Notes under the pieces: generated by a model | Database searches by the model: none | Told to the model about the DNA's origin: nothing | What the model saw: the letters and a program-made list of their open reading frames with translations, nothing else | Made by a program: the position numbers and the translations under genes | NCBI GenBank assembly: GCA_052139675.1 | Contig: JBKQWE010000013.1 | Location: 1-64,000 of the forward strand | DNA from: JBEKCB01 sp052139675 | GTDB taxonomy: Bacteria > Planctomycetota > Brocadiia > CAIUPP01 | DNA length: 64,000 nucleotides | Direction of reading: 5' to 3' | Shown here: one piece after another, positions 50,284 through 59,285 of the stretch | Layout: each line of letters opens with the position of its first letter | How positions within the stretch are numbered: position 1 is the stretch's first letter

Positions 50284-51038
50284 GCGACACCTCGTCGCGC
50301 TACCAGTGGCCTCCGCCGCCCGATACCCTGGTTCTGGGCGCGGGCGATGTCCACGTCTGGCGCGCCTCGCTCGGCCGCGAAGCGTCGAAAATCCCCGGCC
50401 TCCTGCAAATCCTGTCGGAGGACGAGCGGAGGAAGGCGGCGCAGTTTTCCCTTCAGGAAGCCCGGGAGCAATACGTCGTGGGGCGCGCGATCCTGCGGGG
50501 GATTCTCGGCCGATATCTCCACGTGGACCCCGAGCGGCTGCAATTCAGTTACGGGCCTCACGGAAAACCCGCCGTCGCGCCCGAATGCGGCGGAGAGGAG
50601 ATCAGCTTCAACATGTCGGACTCACACGGGCTGGCGATCTACGCCGTGGCGCGCGGGAGGCAGCTCGGCATTGACCTGGAACGCATGCGCTCCGATGTGC
50701 CGTGCGAAAGGCTGGCGAAGCGATACTTCGCGGAAGCCGAATTGAAAGCATTCCTGGCCCTTCCCGCGGACCAGCGGCAGGAGGGCTTTTTCAACTGCTG
50801 GACGCGGAAGGAGGCGTACCTGAAGGCGATCGGCAGAGGGCTTTCCTTCCCGTTGAAGAACGTCGCCGTGTCGCTGGCGCCGGGCGAACCCGCGGCGGTC
50901 CTCGCAATTGAGGGTGATCCCGGGCAGGCCGGGCCGTGGTCGCTCGTCGCGCTTTACCCTGACCCCGTCTACTGCGCGGCGCTGGCCGCGCAAGGGGATG
51001 AATGCCGGCTCAGCTTGTGGCAGTGGGACCGCTATTGA
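50280..51038 (+). CDS. 4'-phosphopantetheinyl transferase, Sfp type
   Basis: 252 residues. The start overlaps the second synthetase stop (ATGA). Motifs are REQYVVGRAILRGILGRYL, GKPAVAP, ISFNMSDSHGLAIYAV, LGIDLERM (Mg-binding Asp and Glu) and NCWTRKEAYLKAIGRGL. It attaches the phosphopantetheine arm to the Ser of the two GGHS carrier domains. Its place in the operon makes the pathway independent of the housekeeping AcpS. Confidence 0.94.
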   Translation: MSDTSSRYQWPPPPDTLVLGAGDVHVWRASLGREASKIPGLLQILSEDERRKAAQFSLQEAREQYVVGRAILRGILGRYLHVDPERLQFSYGPHGKPAVAPECGGEEISFNMSDSHGLAIYAVARGRQLGIDLERMRSDVPCERLAKRYFAEAELKAFLALPADQRQEGFFNCWTRKEAYLKAIGRGLSFPLKNVAVSLAPGEPAAVLAIEGDPGQAGPWSLVALYPDPVYCAALAAQGDECRLSLWQWDRY

Positions 51039-51046
51039 GCCTGGTC

Positions 51047-51076
51047 TTGATAACTTCAGGACGGCGCGGCTAGAAT
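51047..51076 (+). promoter_or_regulatory. Sigma-70 promoter of plsY
   Basis: TTGATA (51047-51052), 18-base spacer, TAGAAT (51071-51076), 51 bases before the GTG start at 51128. Confidence 0.6.
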
Positions 51077-51127
51077 TACTCGTTTCAGTTGACCGCTTTA
51101 TTCGCTGGACTGAGGGAGACCGATTCG

Positions 51128-51766
51128 GTGCTTCAGGTTCGGGACATTCCGCTCATTCTCTGCGCCTACCTGCTCGGCTCGGTGCCGTTCGCGTATCTCA
51201 TCGCGAAGGCCGTGCGCGGGATAGACATTCGCGAGGTCGGCAGCGGCAACGTGGGCGCGACGAACGTCGGCCGCGCGCTCGGTCGCAAGTGGGGAATCCT
51301 CGTCTTCGCGCTGGACGTGCTGAAGGGGTTCCTGCCGACGCTTGCCGCTCTCCTGTTGCACGGCTGCCGCATCGCTGAGCCAACAGTTCCGCTTGGAGTC
51401 GCGCTGACCGGCTTCGCCGCCGTGGCCGGGCACAACTGGCCGATCTTTCTGAAATTCAAAGGCGGCAAGGGCATGGCGACAAGCTGCGGCGTGTTCCTCG
51501 CCGTCTTCCCGCTCGGGCTGCTGATCGCGATGGGCGTGTGGGCCGCGGTGGTGGCGCTCACGCGCTACGTCTCGGCCGGCTCGATGGTCGCCGCCGCGGC
51601 GCTGCTCGCCTGCGCGCTGCTCCTCGGGCGCGATCCGTTCGGAGCCGGCAAATTCCTCACCGCGCTCGCCGCCGTCGCCGCCGTCCTGAGCATCGTCCGC
51701 CACCGCGCGAACATCGGACGGCTCGTCCAGGGTACGGAGAATCGGATCGGGCGGAAGAAGGATTAG
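51128..51766 (+). CDS. plsY: Acyl phosphate:glycerol-3-phosphate acyltransferase PlsY
   Basis: 212 residues from the GTG at 51128 (GGGAG upstream). A TTG at 51089 is less likely. It is a polytopic membrane enzyme with YLLGSVPFAYLIAK, the glycine-rich motif GSGNVGATNVGRALG, HNWPIFLKFKGGKGMAT and SIVRHRANIGRLVQGTE. It makes lysophosphatidate from acyl-phosphate. Its own promoter separates it from the synthetase operon. Confidence 0.95.
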   Translation: MLQVRDIPLILCAYLLGSVPFAYLIAKAVRGIDIREVGSGNVGATNVGRALGRKWGILVFALDVLKGFLPTLAALLLHGCRIAEPTVPLGVALTGFAAVAGHNWPIFLKFKGGKGMATSCGVFLAVFPLGLLIAMGVWAAVVALTRYVSAGSMVAAAALLACALLLGRDPFGAGKFLTALAAVAAVLSIVRHRANIGRLVQGTENRIGRKKD

Positions 51767-51786
51767 AGGTCGGCGCGCCGCCGCCC

Positions 51787-53091
<1,305 letters not shown>

Positions 53092-53158
53092 GACATTTTC
53101 CCGACAGCCGCGCGCGCTACGTTGAGGCTCAAAACGAAATCCTTCTTCGCGGCCGAAA

Positions 53159-53803
53159 TCATTTCGGCTTGAGCGTCGTCAGCACTTCATCCACGAGCCC
53201 GTAAGCCTTGGCTTCCTGCGCGCCCATGTAGAAATCGCGGTCGGTGTCCGCCTCGATGCGCTCGAGCTGCTGGCCGGTGTGGCTCGCCAGGATCTCGTTG
53301 AGGTGCTTCTTCAGGCGCATGATCTCCTCGGCCTGGATGCTGATGTCGGCGGCGGTTCCGCGCGTGCCGCCCCAGGGCTGATGGAGCATGATGCGGCTGT
53401 GCGGCAGGGCGTAGCGCTTGCCCTTCGAGCCGGCGGCGAGCAGGATGGCCGCCAGGCTGACGGCCTGGCCGATGCAGTAGGTGGCCACGTCGCACTGGAC
53501 GAACTGCATGGTGTCGTAGATCGCCAGGCCGGCGGTGACCGAGCCGCCGAAGGAGTTCACGTAGAGGCTGATCTCGGAGGTCTTGTTCTCGTTCTGGAGG
53601 AAGAGCATCTGCGCCACGATGAGGTTGGCGTCAATGTCGTCAATCACCGAGCCGATGAAGATGATGCGGTCCTTGAGGAGGCGGCTGAAGATGTCGTACG
53701 CGCGCTCGCCGCGGCCGGTGCGCTCGATGACGGTGGGCACGAGCGAGGACTGGAGCGCCTCGCGCTCGGCGCGCTCGCGGAGGATCTGCTCGATGTTCAT
53801 CAT
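53159..53803 (-). CDS. clpP: ATP-dependent Clp protease proteolytic subunit ClpP
   Basis: 214 residues from the Met at 53803, overlapping the tig stop. Catalytic Ser in GQAVSLAAILLAAG (the usual GQAASMGA is altered around the Ser), His in MLHQPWGG and Asp in the ADTDRDFYM region. YVNSFGGSVTAGLAIYDTM forms the substrate groove. A longer open frame upstream lies inside tig and is not coding. Confidence 0.96.
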   Translation of the reverse strand: MMNIEQILRERAEREALQSSLVPTVIERTGRGERAYDIFSRLLKDRIIFIGSVIDDIDANLIVAQMLFLQNENKTSEISLYVNSFGGSVTAGLAIYDTMQFVQCDVATYCIGQAVSLAAILLAAGSKGKRYALPHSRIMLHQPWGGTRGTAADISIQAEEIMRLKKHLNEILASHTGQQLERIEADTDRDFYMGAQEAKAYGLVDEVLTTLKPK

Positions 53804-55095
53804 TTCGCCTCCTCGATCTTGGCGCTCTTGAGGAGGAAGTCCACCACCTTGTTTTCGCGCAGGCCGCCGCGGAGTTCGGAGAGGGAGCCTTCCTGCTCGA
53901 TCTGCGCGCGCATGCGCTGCGGCGTCAGGTTGTAACCGCCGGCCATGGCGGCGATGCGGGCCTCGACCTCGTCCTCGGTCACGAAGATTTTTTCCTTCTC
54001 GGCGATGCGGTCGAGGATGAAGTAGATCTTGAGATTGCGCGCGGCGGACTCCTCGGAGGCGTTGCGCAGGTCGTCCATGTGTTTCTCGATTTCCTCGGCC
54101 GGCACGCCGCGCTGGCGCAGCCGGTACTGCTGGCGCAGCATGATGTTGCGCGCCTGGGCCTTGAGCACCCCCTGCGGCAACTCGAACGGGGCCGCCGCCA
54201 GGAGCCGGTCGAAGGCCTGCTGCTCCAGCGCGAGGGCGGCTTCGCGCTCTTTGCTCTGCGTGATGCTGTGCAGGACGGCCTTCTTCAAGTCTTCGAGCGA
54301 GTCGAAATCCATCGCCTTGGCGAATTCCTCGTTGAGCTCCGGCGCGACGGGGCGGCGGATTTCCTTGATTTCTACAGTGAGCGTGCCATCCTTGCCGCGC
54401 CATTTCTCGACCGGGTAGCTATCGCCGAACTTCGCCTTGATCTCGCGGCTCTCGCCGAACTTGGCGCCGGCGAGCGCCTCGGAGAGGTCCTGTTCCATCT
54501 CCAGGCCGCCGGAGCGGCGGCCGTGGACATGGAGCTCGGCGTCTTTCTGATCGGCGACGGTCTCGCCCTCGCTGACGATTTTCCAGTCGCAGACGATCGC
54601 GTCGTCGGCGGCGACGGGCGTACCGGCGGGCATCAGGTCGAGCCGCGCGCGCTGCATGCGCAGGGCATCGAGGCCGCGCGTGATCTCCTCGTCGTCCACC
54701 CACACCCGCGCGCGCGTGAGCTCCAGGCCCTTGTAGACGGGCAGGTCGAAATCGGGCTCGACTTCGAGGGTGATCTCGAAGACGCAGTCCTTGTTGAGCT
54801 CGAAGGCGACGTTGTCGAAGGAGGGATCGCCGATGGGCTTGAGGCCCTTTTCCTCGACGGCTTTCTGCGAGGCCTCGCTGAGGATGGACTGCTTGACATC
54901 CTCGAGCACATCGTCGCTGAAGCGGCGCTCGAGCAGTTTGCGCGGCACGCGGCCCTTGCGGAAGCCGGCGACTGCGGCGCTGCCGGCGAGGCGCTTGTAA
55001 TTCTCCTCGACCTTTTTCTCGATGTCTTCCTTCGGGATGGTGATCTTGAGATGTTTCTTGCACGGTCCGACATCTTCGACAATGACGTTAGCCAA
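53800..55095 (-). CDS. tig: Trigger factor (ribosome-associated chaperone and PPIase)
   Basis: 431 residues from a TTG start, decided by the strong GGAGGTGA just upstream. The ribosome-binding domain contains AAVAGFRKGRVPRKLLERRF (family signature GFRxGxxP). The PPIase domain is around residues 160-245 and a helical C-terminal domain follows. It binds nascent chains at the tunnel exit. The order tig-clpP-clpX is widely conserved. tRNA-Gly lies 39 bases upstream on the same strand. Confidence 0.95.
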   Translation of the reverse strand: MANVIVEDVGPCKKHLKITIPKEDIEKKVEENYKRLAGSAAVAGFRKGRVPRKLLERRFSDDVLEDVKQSILSEASQKAVEEKGLKPIGDPSFDNVAFELNKDCVFEITLEVEPDFDLPVYKGLELTRARVWVDDEEITRGLDALRMQRARLDLMPAGTPVAADDAIVCDWKIVSEGETVADQKDAELHVHGRRSGGLEMEQDLSEALAGAKFGESREIKAKFGDSYPVEKWRGKDGTLTVEIKEIRRPVAPELNEEFAKAMDFDSLEDLKKAVLHSITQSKEREAALALEQQAFDRLLAAAPFELPQGVLKAQARNIMLRQQYRLRQRGVPAEEIEKHMDDLRNASEESAARNLKIYFILDRIAEKEKIFVTEDEVEARIAAMAGGYNLTPQRMRAQIEQEGSLSELRGGLRENKVVDFLLKSAKIEEAK

Positions 55096-55134
55096 CGGCG
55101 TTCACCTCCGGGAAAATCGCGCGGGTGGAAAAAA

Positions 55135-55209
55135 TGGAGCGGGCGATGGGGCTCGAACCCACGGCAACGACGTTGGCAACGTCGTGCTCTACCACTGAGC
55201 TACGCCCGC
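55135..55209 (-). tRNA. tRNA-Gly (GCC)
   Basis: Reads GCGGGCG TA GCTC AGTGGTA GAGC A on the minus strand. The anticodon stem-loop is CGACG-TTGCCAA-CGTCG, so the anticodon is GCC. A T-arm with GTTCGAGC and the acceptor CGCCCGC follow. The discriminator T and a genome-encoded CCA end at 55135. A TTTTTT tract follows immediately and may terminate part of the transcripts before tig. Confidence 0.95.
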
Positions 55210-55713
55210 TCGATCTGCCGCCAAAACCGTATTATTGCGGAAAATGCCCCCCAATGCAAGCGAGTTTCTCGCAGTACGGAATGCGGAGGGCAGAGCCGGG
55301 AGCGCAGGGTCAACAGCGCCCCATCGCGCCTTTCACCTTCTCAGGCGCGTCCCCGCAAAGCCTTTCCCCGACTTCGCCCGGGGAAAGGGAGTTCAATTCC
55401 CAGCACAGCCGGTTCGAATAATGCTTCGAAGAATCCCATTGAGATCGTCTATCAATATCGCCATAAGCCACTGTGCAGCGGCATGTTATGATAATACTGC
55501 CGCAACGCCTTCAGCATCAGTATGTTGTGGCAAATTGGATTCGTTTTTTCAAATCAACGCTGGAGTCGCAACTGCTGTATCACACCCAACTTACGACGAT
55601 GCATTATACCATATACAACGTGTCCGTGTCAAGCGCTATTTCTTCCAGAACCCCTGATTCAGGCAGGCCGACCGCGCGCCGCGTGAGGCACATTTTGTCT
55701 TTGGAAAAACTTC
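55210..55713. other. AT-richer spacer upstream of the GntR operon
   Basis: About 500 bases without a recognisable gene. The first third holds the hairpin at 55361-55388. The remainder (about 55420-55660) is AT-rich with many short repeats and stop codons in every frame, probably non-coding. The promoter of tRNA-Gly and tig must lie at its left end. Confidence 0.5.
55361..55388. terminator. Strong GC/AT hairpin in spacer
   Basis: CCTTTCCCCG and CGGGGAAAGG form a perfect ten-base stem with an eight-base loop. No long T-run follows on either strand, so it may be a repeat element and not a terminator. Confidence 0.35.
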
Positions 55714-55742
55714 TTGACTTCAAGACCACGGTGTGATATATG
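55714..55742 (+). promoter_or_regulatory. Promoter of the GntR-ABC operon
   Basis: TTGACT (55714-55719), 17-base spacer, TATATG (55737-55742). It overlaps the operator at its 3' end. Confidence 0.55.
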
Positions 55743-55761
55743 TACTAGTAGTACTGGTACA
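55741..55761. promoter_or_regulatory. Probable GntR operator
   Basis: TGTACTAGT (55741-55749) and ACTGGTACA (55753-55761) form a 9-3-9 inverted repeat with one mismatch. It covers the end of the -10 and the expected start of transcription, 15 bases before the regulator gene. This fits autorepression by the adjacent GntR protein. Confidence 0.6.
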
Positions 55762-55776
55762 CATGAAAGGCTGCTG

Positions 55777-56175
55777 ATGCGATTTGAGGTCAACCCATCT
55801 TCGACCGAACCGGCTTACGCGCAGATCGTCCGCCAGGTGCGCGAAGGGGTGGCGCGCGGCGCGCTGCGCGCGGGTGAGCGTCTTCCTTCGGTCCGAGACC
55901 TGGCGCTTCAGCTCGTCATCAACCCGAACACGATCGCGGCGGCGTACCGTGAGATGGAGCACGCCGGACTCGTCTACTCGCAACGCGGCCGGGGAACCTT
56001 CGTCGCGGAAATCAGCAACCTGTCCTCAATGGCGGAGCGCCGGCGGCTGCTCCAGAAGCAGGTGGACGCGCTGCTGACCGAGGCCACTCACCTGGGGTTC
56101 AGCGAAGAGGAGTGCCTGGAGATGGTTCGCGCTGCGGCGAAGCGCTATCGGCTGAGGGAGCCCGAACATGAATGA
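55777..56175 (+). CDS. GntR-family regulator, YtrA type
   Basis: 132 residues from the ATG at 55777 (AAAGG upstream). Winged helix at residues about 10-75: PAYAQIVRQVREGVARGALRAGERLPSVRDLALQL, INPNTIAAAYREMEHAGLV, YSQRGRGTFVAE. The short C-terminal helical dimerisation tail is typical of the YtrA subfamily, which controls adjacent ABC exporters. It lies behind a palindromic operator and overlaps the ABC gene by eight bases. Confidence 0.93.
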   Translation: MRFEVNPSSTEPAYAQIVRQVREGVARGALRAGERLPSVRDLALQLVINPNTIAAAYREMEHAGLVYSQRGRGTFVAEISNLSSMAERRRLLQKQVDALLTEATHLGFSEEECLEMVRAAAKRYRLREPEHE

Positions 56176-57064
56176 GATTGTGATTCAAGCCGAAGGGCTG
56201 ACACGGTACTTCGGACGGAAGAAAGCGGTGGACTCGCTGAGCCTGTCGGTCCGGCGCGGATGCGTCTATGGCTTCCTCGGCCGCAACGGCTCGGGGAAGA
56301 CCACGACCATTCGAATGCTTCTGGGCATGCTCCACTCCACGCGCGGGCGCAGTGCGGTGCTGGGCTGCGACTCGGAGAGCCTGACGCCCGAGGTCAAAGC
56401 GCGGGTGGGATATTTGTCCGAGGGCCATCCGCTGTTCACCGGAATGCGGATTGACGAGCACGCCGAGTTCCTTCGCAACTATTATCCGACCTGGGACCGG
56501 CCATGGTTCAACGCCGCGCTGGCCCGGTTCCGGCTCGAACCGAGGCGGCGGATCGGCACGCTCAGCCGCGGCGAGCGCGCGCAAGTGGCGCTGGCCCTGT
56601 GCCTGGCCCCACAGCCGGAGTTGCTCATCCTCGACGACCCGGCGATGGGACTCGACCCGGTCGTCCGGCGCGACTTCCTGGAATCCATCGTGGAGATGAT
56701 CCAGCAGGAAGGCCGGACGATCTTCTACAGCTCCCACATCCTGGGCGACGTCGAGCGCGTGGCGGACGGCATCGGCATCATCGAGGAAGGCGTGCTGCGG
56801 GCGGACTGCGGATTGGACACGTTCAAGGAAAACGTCCGGCGCGTGCGGTGCCGCTTCCGCGACGGGCAGCGGCCGGAGATCAGCCTGCCGGGTCTCCTGC
56901 GCGTGCGCTGGCTGGAGAACGAGGCGACGCTCACGCTGGCATCTTTCGCTGAAGCCCGCCTGGACCAACTGCGCGAGCTGGGAGCGGAAGAGGTCGAACC
57001 GCTCGACGCGGGGCTCGAGGACCTGTTCATTGATTACACGGCGCCTTTGAGCGGGAGAAAGTAG
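56168..57064 (+). CDS. ABC transporter ATP-binding protein
   Basis: 298 residues. Walker A FLGRNGSGKTTTIRMLLG, a signature region altered to TLSRGERAQVALALCLA (the usual SGG is SRG), Walker B LLILDDPAMGLDP with Asp where the catalytic Glu is normal, and an H-loop in FYSSHIL. The Glu-to-Asp change suggests slow hydrolysis, as seen in some YtrB-like exporters. It is co-transcribed with the GntR gene and the permease. Confidence 0.9.
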   Translation: MNEIVIQAEGLTRYFGRKKAVDSLSLSVRRGCVYGFLGRNGSGKTTTIRMLLGMLHSTRGRSAVLGCDSESLTPEVKARVGYLSEGHPLFTGMRIDEHAEFLRNYYPTWDRPWFNAALARFRLEPRRRIGTLSRGERAQVALALCLAPQPELLILDDPAMGLDPVVRRDFLESIVEMIQQEGRTIFYSSHILGDVERVADGIGIIEEGVLRADCGLDTFKENVRRVRCRFRDGQRPEISLPGLLRVRWLENEATLTLASFAEARLDQLRELGAEEVEPLDAGLEDLFIDYTAPLSGRK

Positions 57065-57066
57065 CC

Positions 57067-57789
57067 ATGTGGCCGATCATCAAGAAGGAAGTGCGCGAGA
57101 ACGCCGCTTATCTGCTTGGGGCATTCGCTATTTTTTTATTCTTTCTGGACATGGAAGCCTTCGACAGAGGTTGGATTCTTCTCGGCATTCCGAAACTGCT
57201 GAATGATCGGCAAGTTTCGTGGGCGAACATCATCTACTACGCGGGCGCTGGCGGGATTGAGGGTTTATGGAACAGCGGATGCCTGCTCCTGGCGGGGGCA
57301 ATTGCATGGGGTCAGGTCTATCAGGAGCGGCGGCGCAAGACCTGGCCGTTGCTGGCGCACTTGCCCATCCCGAGGAGCCGCACGATTTTCGCCAAGGTGC
57401 TGGCCGGCCTTCTGATGTACCTCATCGTCTGCCTTCCTCTCGCGCTGCTGATCATCGCGCGGTTGAACACGCCAGGAACGTGGCCCGGGCCGATATACGC
57501 CTACATGTTTTTCCCGCTGCTGACCTATTTCCTCGCCGGGGCCATGTTCTATCTGGCGACTTTTCTCTCCGCGTTCCGACTTGCGCGTTGGTATGCGACA
57601 AAGTGGCTTCCCCTGATGGCCGCCATTCCCGTTTACATTGTTGCCGAGAGCCTGAACCGGCCTTTCTCCTTCTGGGAGATCAGCACGGGAACCGCTTACA
57701 TGTTGCTGACCGTGCTGGTCTTGGCTCCTTTGAGCCTGGTGGTTGTTCCCTGGGCCATTCGCGAACAGGCGCGGACGCGAGAATACTGA
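57067..57789 (+). CDS. ABC transporter permease protein
   Basis: 240 residues and about six membrane helices. The N-terminus MWPIIKKEVRENAAYLLGAF and WGQVYQERRRKTWPLLAHLPIPRSRTIFAKVL resemble ABC-2 type permeases. It begins two bases after the ATP-binding gene. The substrate is unknown, and lipid or antimicrobial export fits the regulator type. Confidence 0.82.
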   Translation: MWPIIKKEVRENAAYLLGAFAIFLFFLDMEAFDRGWILLGIPKLLNDRQVSWANIIYYAGAGGIEGLWNSGCLLLAGAIAWGQVYQERRRKTWPLLAHLPIPRSRTIFAKVLAGLLMYLIVCLPLALLIIARLNTPGTWPGPIYAYMFFPLLTYFLAGAMFYLATFLSAFRLARWYATKWLPLMAAIPVYIVAESLNRPFSFWEISTGTAYMLLTVLVLAPLSLVVVPWAIREQARTREY

Positions 57790-57798
57790 AAGGTTACC

Positions 57799-59155
57799 AT
57801 GAAACCATCAGTGAAGTCGTCGCTGCCGACAGCCGCAATCCTGTTCTCCGCCGTCCTGTTCATCCTCGTTTTTATTCAGCTCCGGCTGTACTGGAGTAAT
57901 GACTACAGTAATTCAGCTCGCCTGCGTAACCAGCGCCCGTTCGTTGCCCAATCCGTATACATGTCCGATGGCTCAATGGTCCATGTCGTCGCTTTTCCAG
58001 ACCCGCCTGTCGAGGGACTTCCAGCCTGGCATCGCGAGATTTACGACGAAACTTTGTCAGAGAAAAATTCTAACCGTGGACCCGAAAGTATTCGATAAGG
58101 AACACAGGCTCAGGGTTATGTCAATGTCCATCACGCGTGTCAACGAGAAGAAGACGGACTGGTGGTCGCAGACTGTGTGGAAAGGATCGCCTGCTTTATT
58201 ATGGTGGAACGGCCCTGAGGGGCAATTTGACAGCTATAATACGCAGACGCGCCTTCGCTCAGCGTCCATCGGCCCCGACGGAACTGTGACGCGCGCTCCC
58301 GCTCGTCCCCAGGGACGTTTCAGTCTCGCCGACGAGCCGATTCCATTCGACCTCGGCTACCTTTTGATCACGGAGGATGGCGTCCTGCGACTGAATCCGG
58401 ACCCGCAAAAGTTGGGCGTCGAACACCTTTTCGATGGAACAGTGAAGGGATGGGGGTCTCGGAAAGATCAAGACGGCAAAGTCGTGCGCTTGGATATAAT
58501 CTCGGGAGGGGCGCTGTGGCAACTCGATCTTAAGGGCCCGCCGGTGCGAAAGGTTCCACTGCCCGACCAATTGTCACAGGGCATTTTAGCCGCGGACGAA
58601 AATCACATTGTGCCGCTGGATAACGGCCGGTTCTCCATCGAGACTGATTACCGCGCCGGCAATTGGCGGCGAAAGACTCTGTTCCTCGTGAGCAGCGACG
58701 GGAGCGTGCAGCGCCGTGTGGAGCTTGACCGGGACGAGTTGAATGCTCAAATCGGCGGTGTTGCTAGCAAATTTCGCATGACTAACCCGACGATAGTCAT
58801 CATTCCGTGGATACGGTGGGAACGGACAACGGCCGACTTTATTCAGTACGCGGTCCTGTCACTGGTGCTGGCTGGCCTGGTGACCTGGCATCAGGCGAGG
58901 ACGGGCCGGCGCGGATGGCGGGCGTTCGGCTGGCCAGCATTCACATTTGTGACGGGACTGGCCGGCGCGGGGGCCTACGTAATCGCGCAATGGGACAAAC
59001 GGACCGAAGCCTGCCCCGGCTGCGGGAAGCGGCGGCCCATCGCGCAGGATACGTGCCCGCATTGCAGCATTCCCTGGCCCAAGCCGGCGAAGTCGGGATT
59101 TGAGGTGCTGGAGGCGGACGATATTTCCGATTGCCGAATGCCGATTGCCGAATGA
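57799..59155 (+). pseudogene. Membrane protein with C-terminal zinc ribbon, broken by a frameshift
   Basis: Two overlapping frames make one protein. The 57799 frame starts after AAAGG with a membrane helix (ILFSAVLFILVFIQLRLYW) and reads well up to a run of five A at 58063-58067, then ends at 58098. Removing one A continues into the next frame (SEKILTVDPKVFDKEHR). That frame carries a long beta-rich periplasmic region, two membrane helices (about 58850-58990) and a zinc ribbon (CPGCGKR, CPHCSIPW). The joined product would be about 450 residues. The cause is either an indel error in a homopolymer or a real mutation. The last residues are encoded by a repeat arm. The function is unknown, but it is the fourth gene of the ABC operon. 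Confidence 0.65.
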
Positions 59156-59277
59156 GAATGCGGATCGGGTTGCGCCCGTACCATGCGCGCCGGCGCGCGC
59201 TGTTGGCGGCCACTCGCCGTTCCTTTTCACATCGCCGTCATAACTTGGCAATCGGAAATCGGCGATCGGAAATTTCG
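59119..59277. repeat. Inverted repeat after the ABC operon
   Basis: Left arm about 59119-59152 (ATATTTCCGATTGCCGAATG) and right arm about 59246-59277 (GGCAATCGGAAATCGGCGAT) are imperfect reverse complements about 90 bases apart. The left arm is inside the 3' end of the broken gene. A related block lies at about 17710-17745. Confidence 0.55.
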
Positions 59278-59285
59278 TCGGCCGT

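Noticed and set aside
57899..58098. Separate gene start at 57899
   Set aside because: There is no ribosome site, and the 57799 frame with AAAGG and a membrane helix explains the same region better, with a frameshift between them.
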